From positions 1 through 30,920 of the forward strand of contig CAADSM010000020.1 of assembly GCA_900751785.1 (NCBI GenBank): a stretch of DNA of 30,920 bases, read 5' to 3'. A program made the position numbers and the translations under genes. Each line of letters starts with the position of its first letter. Within the stretch, counting starts at the first letter, position 1. The notes beneath the pieces were generated by a model, which saw only the letters and a list, made by a program, of their open reading frames with translations, had not been told where the DNA came from and searched no databases. This document shows positions 1 to 6,391 of the stretch, piece by piece. The DNA is from Lachnospiraceae bacterium (GTDB lineage Bacteria > Bacillota > Clostridia > Lachnospirales > Lachnospiraceae).

Positions 1-6
1 CCTGTG

Positions 7-654
7 TTAAAAATAAAAACCAGCTTTTCCTACCCCGGGGGCAGTTTCGGCGTCGGAACCGTGGCCGTCTCCTGCGACTGCCGCGGCTGCCGCCCTGCCC
101 CTGTCCTTCTCTGCCACGAACACCGTGCATGAAAAAGCCTTCAGAAGGCGGACGAGCGTACTGCCGCATCGTCCGTATCCAAGCACAATGCACCGGCTTC
201 TCGTCAGATTTACCGTGCTTCTCGTGATGGCCTCCGCCACAGCCCCCTCCGCCGCTGCCACAGTGTTCCGCATGGCAGTAATCTCATCCCGCATCACATC
301 ATACACCCCAATGCCTTTTTCTCCGGCACGCCTTCCTATATCCTCCGGAATATTTCCGGCAAAAAGCTTCGCCGTCGCCGGCATCCTGTCAAGAAGAGTC
401 TCCACATTCATATCCGGGACTGTATACTCCCCTGCGATCTTTTCTTCCCGAAAAAACGGTACGGGAGCCGCCACAGCATCCGCTCCTTCCAGCGCTTCCT
501 CCAATGCTGCCGTCTCCCGCACCCCCGCTTTGCGCGCACTCCCGCACAGTCCGCATACAGAGATATCATAGCCTCTCGATGCGAGGATCTGCGCAAGGCA
601 GATCTGCCTCTGATCACCGCCGATCACCGCGATCTTATAAGAATCTGCTCTCAA
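7..654 (-). CDS. dpaA: Dipicolinate synthase subunit A, frameshifted or cut short at window edge
   Basis: DpaA (SpoVFA) works with DpaB in the mother cell to make dipicolinic acid, the calcium chelate of the spore core. The reading frame starts at a TTG with AAAGGA about 10 nt upstream. The N-terminal VIGGDQRQ (residues 10-17) is typical of DpaA, and a Rossmann motif GYGRCG lies at 159-164. At 215 residues the frame is short: family members are near 290. It ends in GKAGFYF-stop. Removing one A from the run at 15-19 would give GKAGFIFNT, which matches the conserved FNT(I/V)P region, so this is most likely a one-base frameshift, real or a sequencing error, with the rest of the gene beyond base 1. 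The neighbour is a divergent MATE gene. I am confident of the family and unsure of the intactness. Confidence 0.8.
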   Translation of the reverse strand: MRADSYKIAVIGGDQRQICLAQILASRGYDISVCGLCGSARKAGVRETAALEEALEGADAVAAPVPFFREEKIAGEYTVPDMNVETLLDRMPATAKLFAGNIPEDIGRRAGEKGIGVYDVMRDEITAMRNTVAAAEGAVAEAITRSTVNLTRSRCIVLGYGRCGSTLVRLLKAFSCTVFVAEKDRGRAAAAAVAGDGHGSDAETAPGVGKAGFYF

Positions 655-677
655 TCTGTCTTTTTCCTTTTTTCTTC

Positions 678-704
678 ATTGTATGCACAGGAAAAAGGAT
701 CTGT
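678..704 (-). promoter_or_regulatory. Candidate sigma-K promoter of dpaA
   Basis: On the minus strand, AC (704-703) is followed after exactly 17 nt by CATACAAT (685-678). This fits the AC-N17-CATANNNT pattern known for mother-cell sigma-K promoters, and dpaA homologues are sigma-K genes in Bacillus. It would put the transcript start some 15-20 nt before the TTG start codon. The pattern is short and could occur by chance. Confidence 0.4.
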
Positions 705-737
705 GAGGCTGCACAAGATCCGCCGCCCAAGATCCGA

Positions 738-766
738 TTGACTTCGCGCTGCGCCTGTGCTATCAT
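738..766 (+). promoter_or_regulatory. Sigma-A promoter of the MATE gene
   Basis: TTGACT (738-743), a 17-nt spacer, then TATCAT (761-766). The predicted start near 773 leaves a leader of about 165 nt before the MATE start codon, with a terminator-like hairpin in its middle. Confidence 0.65.
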
Positions 767-772
767 ATTCAC

Positions 773-939
773 CGCAGAAGAATAAGATCGATCAGTGTCC
801 ACATGTGTCGGATGTTGTTTTGAAGTCATATGGTTTTCCTGTTTCAGCATTCAAACAGGCATATGGCTTTTTTTTGCTGTGCTAAGCATCGCATCAATAG
901 CAGCGGAACTGCTGATCGCAGAAAGGATTTCATTTTATT
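773..939 (+). promoter_or_regulatory. Leader with short ORF and internal terminator: candidate attenuator
   Basis: The leader runs from the predicted start to the MATE ATG. A six-codon reading frame, MCRMLF, occupies 803-823, but I see no clear Shine-Dalgarno site before it. It ends just before a hairpin with eight Ts (827-875). About 64 nt separate the T-run from the MATE ATG. A short ORF then a terminator then a drug-efflux gene is the layout of antibiotic-sensing ribosome-mediated attenuators. The regulatory role is inferred from layout only. Confidence 0.45.
827..875 (+). terminator. Intrinsic terminator inside the MATE leader
   Basis: Inner stem CCTGTTT (838-844) pairs with AAACAGG (853-859). 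An outer CATATG (827-832) can pair with CATATG (860-865) across a bulge at 833-837. Eight Ts follow at 868-875. It lies upstream of the MATE coding region, so it would abort transcripts before the gene. Confidence 0.6.
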
Positions 940-2289
940 ATGGAAACAAATAACAGTTTCATGAAGACAAAACCCATATTCTCCCTTCTGGTCTCCATGT
1001 CTGTACCTATGATGCTCTCCATGCTCATCCAATCTCTCTATAATATTGTGGACAGCATCTATGTATCGCGACTGGGGACAGATGCCCTGACTGCCGTTTC
1101 GCTTGCCTATCCGCTCCAGAACGCCATCGTCTCCGTCGCCGTCGGAGTAGGTATTGGGATTACTTCGGCCATTTCCATCCACCTCGGATCCGGAGAACAG
1201 GAAAAGGCAGACCGCTCCGCCACGCTCGGCATTGCATTGACCGTCGTTCACTGTATCCTCTTCATCCTGGCAGGGATCTTTATCACCAAACCTTTCCTCT
1301 CTCTGTTCACGGATGATCCTGCCATACTGAAGGATGCCTGCGACTATACATACATCGTGCTCTGCCTCTCCTTCGGCGCCCTGCTGCAGGTTTCTTTTGA
1401 AAAGATTTTCCAGGGGATCGGAGAAATGAAGGTTACCATGTATCTGCTGAGCGCCGGCTGCGTGATCAACATCATCCTCGATCCGATCCTGATCTTCGGA
1501 CTCCTTGTCTTTCCCAGACTCGGTGTGGCGGGAGCCGCGATTGCCACCGTCATCGGACAGATCAGCTCTTTCCTGCTTTACGTCGCAGTTTATCTGCATA
1601 AGCCCTACGCTGTCCATATCGGGCTGAAGCATCTGAAAGCGGACTGGAGTATCATCCGGCAGATCTACAGTGTGGGAATCCCGTCAAGCATCATGATGCT
1701 GCTCCCCTCAGTCCTGATCAGCATCCTGAACGGCATCCTTGCCGCCATCTCCGATGTCTACGTAGCTGTCCTGGGCGTGTACTACAAGCTGCAGACCTTC
1801 ATCTACATGCCGGCCAACGGGATCGTTCAGGGAATGCGTCCGATCATCGGTTACAACTACGGTGCAGGTGAGACAGCACGGGTCCGCACGACGATACGCT
1901 ACAGCCTCGCATGCGCCGCAGCGCTCATGCTCCTTGGGACCGTCCTCTCCCTGGCCGTTCCCCGGCAGATCTTCATGCTGTTTGACGCAGATTCCGAACT
2001 GCTGGAGGCCGGCGCATCCGCCCTTCGCATTATATGTCTCGGATTCCTCGTCTCCTCCATCGGAGTAATCTACTCCGGGACATTCGAGGCGCTCGGGAAC
2101 GGCAGAAACTCGCTGATCATCTCCCTGCTCCGGCAGTTCGTGATCACGATCCCGCTCAGCTTTCTCCTCTCCCGTTTCTGGGGCGCCGCCGGGGTATGGA
2201 TGTCATTTCCTGCCGGAGAACTGTGTGCTTCGGTCGTGGCGTTCCTTCTATTAGGACATTACCGGAACGGGGAGTTCTCTCCGTTCTGA
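940..2289 (+). CDS. MATE family multidrug efflux transporter
   Basis: A 449-residue integral membrane protein with about 12 predicted hydrophobic segments, the usual MATE size. The N-terminal half carries typical MATE features: PMMLSMLIQSLYNIVDSIYVSRLG near residue 24, with the NIVDSIYV stretch, then GVGIGITSAISIHLGSG near 77 and FQGIGEMK near 152. Members of this family expel cationic drugs and other toxic compounds in exchange for Na+ or H+. The sequence looks closer to the MepA/DinF side than to NorM, but I cannot fix the substrate. AAAGGA lies about 12 nt before the ATG. The gene stands alone between its own promoter and leader and a strong terminator, so it is monocistronic. The leader suggests conditional expression. 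Confidence 0.9.
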   Translation: METNNSFMKTKPIFSLLVSMSVPMMLSMLIQSLYNIVDSIYVSRLGTDALTAVSLAYPLQNAIVSVAVGVGIGITSAISIHLGSGEQEKADRSATLGIALTVVHCILFILAGIFITKPFLSLFTDDPAILKDACDYTYIVLCLSFGALLQVSFEKIFQGIGEMKVTMYLLSAGCVINIILDPILIFGLLVFPRLGVAGAAIATVIGQISSFLLYVAVYLHKPYAVHIGLKHLKADWSIIRQIYSVGIPSSIMMLLPSVLISILNGILAAISDVYVAVLGVYYKLQTFIYMPANGIVQGMRPIIGYNYGAGETARVRTTIRYSLACAAALMLLGTVLSLAVPRQIFMLFDADSELLEAGASALRIICLGFLVSSIGVIYSGTFEALGNGRNSLIISLLRQFVITIPLSFLLSRFWGAAGVWMSFPAGELCASVVAFLLLGHYRNGEFSPF

Positions 2290-2351
2290 TCGCGAAGCTC
2301 TTTTCGGGGAACTATGTTTTTCGGAATAAAGAGTTCCTCTTTAAATCACAA

Positions 2352-2395
2352 AAGGGACCGTGAACACTTCTTCTGTTCACAGTCCCTTCCTTTTT
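2352..2395. terminator. Bidirectional terminator between MATE and HPr-like genes
   Basis: AAGGGACcGTGAACA pairs with TGTTCACaGTCCCTT around a short loop (2352-2388) and is followed by TTTTT on the plus strand. It separates two convergent genes. Confidence 0.85.
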
Positions 2396-2633
2396 ATTCC
2401 ATCTCATAATTTACAAAATACTGATGTGCCAGTTCTTCATCCTCACCGGTCACGACCAGACGCATCGGAAGCCCTAATTTTATGGACATAAGTCCCAAGA
2501 GTGATTTCCCGTCAATACGGAAATTCCTGTTGGTGATATCCGTCACGTCAATGTCAGATTTCATTTTCTGACAAATGTTGCAAAAACTCATAAGCTGGCC
2601 GGATGTCATAAATTTAATTCTTTTTTCAATCAT
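2394..2633 (-). CDS. HPr-like protein lacking the phosphorylatable histidine
   Basis: A 79-residue protein with the HPr fold signature in its C-terminal half: GKSLLGLMSIKLG (42-54) aligns with the region around regulatory Ser46 of HPr, and Ser44 is its counterpart. The N-terminal site that normally reads GIHARPA reads GQLMSFC here, so the PTS phosphorylation histidine and its arginine are absent. It therefore cannot be an ordinary PTS phosphocarrier; it may be a Crh-like signalling protein or have drifted to another role. I chose the ATG at 2633 because GGGAGG lies 8 nt upstream; a GTG seven codons earlier overlaps that ribosome site and is unlikely. The gene stands alone, upstream of the tRNA operon's end and convergent with MATE. 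Confidence 0.75.
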   Translation of the reverse strand: MIEKRIKFMTSGQLMSFCNICQKMKSDIDVTDITNRNFRIDGKSLLGLMSIKLGLPMRLVVTGEDEELAHQYFVNYEME

Positions 2634-2851
2634 TCTTTGAACCTCCCGTTTCACACACTATCGTAGTATATAATAATCAAATGAAATGGGCAAGCAAAAA
2701 ATTTATTTTTTAACAATTCCTTCTGCGGCCTTTACAATTTCATTTTTCCACAAATCACATAAAACATGCTCTCCTTCATCCACATTTTTCAGGAACAGAA
2801 AAAGAAAAATCCCGAAAACGCCATTTTCGAACGTTCTCGAGATTTGATCAG

Positions 2852-2932
2852 TGCGGATAACAGGACTTGAACCTGCACGTCGTAGACACCAGATCCTAAA
2901 TCTGGCGCGTCTGCCAATTCCGCCATATCCGC
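2852..2932 (-). tRNA. tRNA-Leu(TAG)
   Basis: Seven-bp acceptor GCGGATA/TATCCGC, anticodon loop TTTAGGA between CCAGA and TCTGG, and a short type II variable arm. It is the last gene of the seven-tRNA operon. Confidence 0.95.
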
Positions 2933-3018
2933 AAATTTTCCTCATAAGACAAAAAACGGAAACCCGAAACCGGCTTTCCTCTATTTGATAGAATATCTGA
3001 TTTTCATCTTATGAAAAC

Positions 3019-3091
3019 TGAGCGTGCGGGGATTCGAACCCCGGACAACTTGATTAAAAGTCAAGTGCTCTACCACCTGAGCTACACGCCC
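3019..3091 (-). tRNA. tRNA-Lys(TTT)
   Basis: Acceptor GGGCGTG/CACGCTC with discriminator A, anticodon TTT in the loop between TTGAC and ATCAA regions, and a CGGGGTTCGAATCCCCG T arm. Confidence 0.95.
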
Positions 3092-3127
3092 ATATCAAAT
3101 TATTTCTTCCCGGCTTTCCCAGGTAAT

Positions 3128-3199
3128 CTGGGCTAGCTGGATTCGAACCAGCGAATGCAGGAGTCAAAGTCCTGTGCCTTACCGCTTGGCGATAGCCCA
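3128..3199 (-). tRNA. tRNA-Gln(TTG)
   Basis: Acceptor TGGGCTA/TAGCCCA with discriminator G, anticodon loop CTTTGAC between CAGGA and TCCTG, T arm GCTGGTTCGAATCCAGC. Confidence 0.95.
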
Positions 3200-3248
3200 A
3201 TAAAGACTTAAGCTGACACTGCCTGCCAGTGCGAATATAAAAGAAAAG

Positions 3249-3323
3249 GGTGGGTAGTGGGACTCGAACCCACGACATCCAGAACCACAATCTGGCGCGC
3301 TAACCAACTGCACCATACCCACC
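3249..3323 (-). tRNA. tRNA-His(GTG)
   Basis: Acceptor GTGGGTA/TACCCAC with discriminator C and a G at position -1, the tRNA-His hallmark. Anticodon GTG lies between CCAGA and TCTGG. Confidence 0.95.
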
Positions 3324-3327
3324 ATAA

Positions 3328-3401
3328 CGAGCCTGGGGGGATTCGAACCCACGACCTACGGCTTAGAAGGCCGTTGCTCTATCCAGCTGAGCTACAGACT
3401 C
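3328..3401 (-). tRNA. tRNA-Arg(TCT)
   Basis: Acceptor GAGTCTG/CAGGCTC with discriminator G; anticodon TCT in ACGGCCTTCTAAGCCGT. The T stem is GTGGG against CCCCC, leaving one T:C mismatch at its second pair. Confidence 0.93.
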
Positions 3402-3448
3402 TTATGCAAATATCTTTTTGCCAAGGTTCTCACAGTTTCCTATGAGAA

Positions 3449-3519
3449 AGCGGGTGATGGGAATCGAACCCACGTATCCAGCTTGGAAGGCTGGTGTTCT
3501 ACCATTGAACTACACCCGC
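3449..3519 (-). tRNA. tRNA-Gly(TCC)
   Basis: Acceptor GCGGGTG/CACCCGC with discriminator T; anticodon TCC between CCAGC and GCTGG; compact 71-nt form. Confidence 0.95.
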
Positions 3520-3524
3520 GCATA

Positions 3525-3599
3525 TCGGGGTGACAGGATTCGAACCTGCGACCTCCTGGTCCCAAACCAGGCGCTCTAGCCAAGCTGAGCCACACCCCG
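3525..3599 (-). tRNA. tRNA-Pro(TGG)
   Basis: Acceptor CGGGGTG/CACCCCG with discriminator A; anticodon TGG between CCTGG and CCAGG. It is the first gene of the operon. Confidence 0.95.
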
Positions 3600-3645
3600 G
3601 TAATTACTTCATTACGTTTCCTGTCCTGCCCGCAACGCATAAATG

Positions 3646-3674
3646 ATTATATTACATAGATTTCATATTGTCAA
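3646..3674 (-). promoter_or_regulatory. Consensus sigma-A promoter of the tRNA operon
   Basis: TTGACA (3674-3669), a 17-nt spacer and TATAAT (3651-3646), both hexamers perfect. The predicted start near 3640 is about 40 nt upstream of tRNA-Pro. Such strength fits stable-RNA expression. Confidence 0.9.
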
Positions 3675-3714
3675 CATTTTTTTTAATTTTTCTTCAATTT
3701 CGTAACAGGCCATC

Positions 3715-4197
3715 CTAATCAAGGTATTTCTGCTCAAAATGCAGCTCGCCATTTTCGTCGACATTCATGATCATATAGCTTCCTTTCCTGCCATCCTGCC
3801 GTGGAAATGAGAGACTGCCCGGATTGAGCACAATGATCCCGTCTACCTGATGAAAATAAGGCTTATGCGTATGTCCGAACATGACAATATCTGCTTTTCT
3901 CGCCTTCGCCTCTTCCACGATATATTCCGAGTCAAGCGATACATAGTAAGCATGTCCATGGGTGATAAACGCTTTCCAGGGCCCTATGCGGAACTCTTCC
4001 TCTCTCGGAAGATCTGAAAAAAAGTCATTATTTCCCCTGACCATATGTTTTTCACAGTCGACGACTGCATTGATATATTCTTCCCCTCCCTCTACATCGC
4101 CGAGATGAATAAACAGGTCGATCGCCCCCGCTTCTTCCAGGGCGCGGTCAAGCGCCGCGTGACGCCCGTGCGTGTCGCTTACGATCAATACTCTCAT
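3715..4197 (-). CDS. YfcE/MJ0936-type metallophosphoesterase
   Basis: A 160-residue calcineurin-like phosphoesterase of the small YfcE/MJ0936 class, which hydrolyses phosphodiester bonds with two bound metal ions; natural substrates are unclear. The metal-binding motifs appear in order: SDTHG (residues 7-11), HLGDVEG near 33, RGNND near 54, THGH near 77 and GHTHKP near 108, closing with NPGSLSFPR. The start is the ATG at 4197, whose ATGA overlaps the rdgB stop, with GAGGGAGAG just upstream, so the two genes are translationally coupled. The RdgB-YfcE pair is a frequent Firmicutes arrangement. The tRNA operon promoter begins 41 nt beyond its stop codon, with no obvious terminator between. Confidence 0.9.
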   Translation of the reverse strand: MRVLIVSDTHGRHAALDRALEEAGAIDLFIHLGDVEGGEEYINAVVDCEKHMVRGNNDFFSDLPREEEFRIGPWKAFITHGHAYYVSLDSEYIVEEAKARKADIVMFGHTHKPYFHQVDGIIVLNPGSLSFPRQDGRKGSYMIMNVDENGELHFEQKYLD

Positions 4198-4808
4198 AAC
4201 TCTCCCTCTCTGAATTTTTCCTCCAGGATCCTTTTCATCGAACGGAGAGCCTTCCCCCGATGACTCAGCTCGTTCTTCTGCTCTTCGGACATCTCTGCAG
4301 TGGTGCACTCATACTCCGGCACATAGAAAATCGGGTCATAGCCGAATCCGTTTTCACCAGCCGGCTCATGCGCGATCCTTCCCTCTATCGTCTCCCGCAC
4401 CGTCTCGGATGTCCCATCCGGAAACACTGCCGCCACCGCGCACACAAAACGCGCTGTCCTCTCCTCATCCGGCACCCCCTCCAGCCGGTCAAGGAAGATG
4501 CGGTTTTTGATATCATAAGACGTATCCTCACCCGCAAATCTTGCGGAATAGATGCCCGGCGCCTTGTCCAGATAATCGATCTCCAGCCCGGAATCATCTG
4601 CAAGGACGATATCATTTGTCAGCACGCGCGACACAGATCTTGCCTTGATCTCGGCATTCTCTTCAAAGGACATACCGTCCTCCACAATATCGATATCGAC
4701 GCCGGCCTCCTTCATGGAGATGATCTCCATGCCAAGGTCTGCCAGGATCTGGCGGATCTCTTTCATTTTATCTTTATTACCAGTCGCAAAAATAATTCTT
4801 CTCTTCAT
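4194..4808 (-). CDS. rdgB: XTP/dITP pyrophosphatase (Ham1/RdgB)
   Basis: RdgB hydrolyses dITP, XTP and other non-canonical purine nucleotides to the monophosphate and PPi, keeping them out of DNA and RNA. All family motifs are present in the 204-residue protein: ATGNKDK (8-14) near the N terminus, ADDSGLEID around residue 70, GFGYDPIF near 158 and LSHRGKAL near 181. Length is normal for the family. It sits between the RNA methyltransferase gene (11-nt gap) and the phosphodiesterase gene (4-nt ATGA overlap), so it is the middle gene of an operon. Confidence 0.95.
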   Translation of the reverse strand: MKRRIIFATGNKDKMKEIRQILADLGMEIISMKEAGVDIDIVEDGMSFEENAEIKARSVSRVLTNDIVLADDSGLEIDYLDKAPGIYSARFAGEDTSYDIKNRIFLDRLEGVPDEERTARFVCAVAAVFPDGTSETVRETIEGRIAHEPAGENGFGYDPIFYVPEYECTTAEMSEEQKNELSHRGKALRSMKRILEEKFREGEL

Positions 4809-4819
4809 CCTCTGTTCCT

Positions 4820-5968
4820 CTATCTGCTCTGTCTCGGCGGCTTCGGCCCCAAGAACTGATAAAAATATGTTTTCAGCATTCCATTATAAATCTTTCTGTT
4901 CTTATCGGCTTTTCTCCCGAAATATCTCTCCGCATCTTCATAGCTTGTGATCATATATGCTGACCAGCTGTCCAGTCTTTTAAAGCTCTCTCCAAATTCT
5001 CTGTAGAGCGCAGGCAGCTTTTCCTTTTCTTCAAGCCGCTCCCCGTAAGGCGGATTCGTGATGATGAACCCGTATTTTTTCGGATGGCTCAAATCCTTTA
5101 CCGGCCTCTGCTGAAAGTGGATCAGATGCCCGACGCCGGCATTTTCCGCATTCCTCCTCGCAGTCCTTATCACGTCCCCATCCGCATCGTATCCCTGTAT
5201 ATCGGTATCTATGCTGTCATTGATCCCAGCCTCCGCTTCATCGACCGCCTGATACCAGTATTTCTTTTCCACCAGGTTCGTCCACGCCTCTGCAGTAAAG
5301 GATCTGCTCATTCCCGGAGCAATGTTCGCAGCCATCATAGCCGCCTCGATCGGAAATGTACCACTCCCGCAGAACGGATCTACCAGGATCCTGTCGCCTC
5401 TCCATGGAGTCAGCATGATCAGGGCCGCGGCAAGCGTTTCCGATATCGGCGCCTTCCCCGCCGCCGGACGATATCCCCTTTTATGAAGGGATGTGCCGGA
5501 GGTATCAATTCCGATCGTCACGATATCTTTCATAAGAAAGACCCGGACCGGATAAGATGCGCCGTCTTCCGTGAACCACTGGATGCGGTAACGGGTTTTC
5601 AGCCGCTCGACCATAGCCTTCTTCATGATCGACTGTATATCCGATGGGCTGAACAGCCTGCTCTTCACCGAGGAAGCCTTTGTGACCCAGAACCTGCCGT
5701 CTGCCGGGATAAAATCCTCCCACGGAAGGCTCTTCGTCTTGTCAAACAATTCATCAAAAGAAACTGCTTTGAAACTCCCCACCTTAAGCAGGATCCTCTC
5801 CGCAGTCCTCAAAAATATGTTCGCCCGGCACACGGCTTCGATCCCGCCATAAAACGTCACTCTTCCGTCTTCCACCTGCGAGATCTCATACCCCAGATCC
5901 TGTATTTCTCTTTTCAATACCGCTTCCAGGCCGAAATGACAGGGGGCGATCCATTCCAATCTATCCAT
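4820..5968 (-). CDS. THUMP-domain class I RNA methyltransferase (RlmL/YpsC type)
   Basis: A 382-residue SAM-dependent RNA methyltransferase of the UPF0020 group, related to the N-terminal half of E. coli RlmL (23S rRNA m2G2445) and to Bacillus YpsC. Residues 1-155 contain a ferredoxin-like and THUMP region that binds RNA. The SAM-binding site is DPFCGSGTFPIEAA (197-210), and the catalytic NPPYGERL (305-312) is typical of guanine-N2 methylation. The RlmK half of the E. coli fusion is absent, as usual in Firmicutes. GGACGG lies upstream of the ATG. It is the first gene of the operon with rdgB and the phosphoesterase. The exact rRNA site modified is inferred from family only. Confidence 0.88.
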   Translation of the reverse strand: MDRLEWIAPCHFGLEAVLKREIQDLGYEISQVEDGRVTFYGGIEAVCRANIFLRTAERILLKVGSFKAVSFDELFDKTKSLPWEDFIPADGRFWVTKASSVKSRLFSPSDIQSIMKKAMVERLKTRYRIQWFTEDGASYPVRVFLMKDIVTIGIDTSGTSLHKRGYRPAAGKAPISETLAAALIMLTPWRGDRILVDPFCGSGTFPIEAAMMAANIAPGMSRSFTAEAWTNLVEKKYWYQAVDEAEAGINDSIDTDIQGYDADGDVIRTARRNAENAGVGHLIHFQQRPVKDLSHPKKYGFIITNPPYGERLEEKEKLPALYREFGESFKRLDSWSAYMITSYEDAERYFGRKADKNRKIYNGMLKTYFYQFLGPKPPRQSR

Positions 5969-6028
5969 GAACTTTTCCGTCCTTCTGTTCCATATATATT
6001 CGTATCACTATAAATATTACTATAAATC

Positions 6029-6074
6029 AAAGGCAGAGTAAAGTTGAACTTTACCCTGCCTTTGCTCGTTTTTT
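6029..6074. terminator. Bidirectional terminator
   Basis: AAAGGCAG-a-GTAAAGT pairs with ACTTTAC-c-CTGCCTTT around a TGA loop (6029-6063). T-rich tails occur on both sides. On the minus strand it ends the transcript of the small Asn/Ser-rich gene. Confidence 0.8.
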
Positions 6075-6138
6075 TCGTCATTTTTCCGTTCTCCGGCTGT
6101 CAAAGCGCGAAGAGTCGTCTGTGATCGCAGCGCCGCGG

Positions 6139-6321
6139 TTAGTAGCGGTCTGACTCATCATAAGCGTCCATTGCGTTTCTTCCGCTGTTTTTACTCTTAG
6201 GAGAATTGGAATTGCTGCTGTTTTTGTTTGCATTTTTGTTCCTGCTCTGCTCATTCGAGTAGGATGAACTGTTGTTTGCATTTTTGTTTGAATTGTTCAT
6301 ATTGCTGTAATTCTTTGCCAT
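6139..6321 (-). CDS. Small Asn/Ser-rich protein, possibly spore-associated
   Basis: A 60-residue low-complexity hydrophilic protein made mainly of Asn, Ser and Lys, with repeats such as NNSNKNANN and NKNANKNSSNSN, ending in an acidic DAYDESDRY tail. A very good ribosome site (AGGAGGG, 8 nt before the ATG) argues that it is translated. There is no signal peptide, membrane segment or recognisable domain. Small Asn-rich proteins of this kind occur in spore-forming Clostridia, and a sigma-G-like promoter sits upstream, so a forespore role is possible. I do not recognise a named family and the function is unknown. It is monocistronic between a terminator and the glycosidase gene. Confidence 0.65.
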   Translation of the reverse strand: MAKNYSNMNNSNKNANNSSSYSNEQSRNKNANKNSSNSNSPKSKNSGRNAMDAYDESDRY

Positions 6322-6351
6322 GAGTATCCCTCCTGTTTTTTAGTTCACAGA

Positions 6352-6382
6352 TAGTATCTCAACCCACGGCAGGTTTTATACA
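6352..6382 (-). promoter_or_regulatory. Candidate sigma-G promoter of the Asn/Ser-rich gene
   Basis: On the minus strand TGTATA (6382-6377) is followed after 18 nt by GATACTA (6358-6352), close to the forespore sigma-G pattern (GNATR, about 18 nt, CATNNTA). The -10 could also be read as a weak sigma-A element. Confidence 0.35.
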
Positions 6383-6391
6383 TTTTTTATT

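Noticed and set aside
635..850. 71-codon minus-strand frame overlapping the start of dpaA
   Set aside because: It lies across the divergent promoter region and hairpin, has no good ribosome site and no recognisable protein features.
844..1632. Long minus-strand reading frame (262 codons) inside the MATE gene
   Set aside because: It is antisense to a clear MATE protein, rich in Asp/Gly/Arg with no domain or ribosome site: a shadow frame.
3054..3640. Several short frames over the tRNA cluster, reading GGIRTHDLRLRRPLLYPAEL and similar
   Set aside because: These are well-known false proteins made by translating tRNA genes or their complements.
5084..6013. 309-codon plus-strand frame opposite the RNA methyltransferase
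   Set aside because: Antisense to a gene with clear catalytic motifs; composition is Arg/His/Pro-rich as in shadow frames.
6078..6281. 67-codon frame overlapping the Asn/Ser-rich gene
   Set aside because: Out of frame with the AGGAGGG site at 6330; the 60-codon frame is the one with a proper start.
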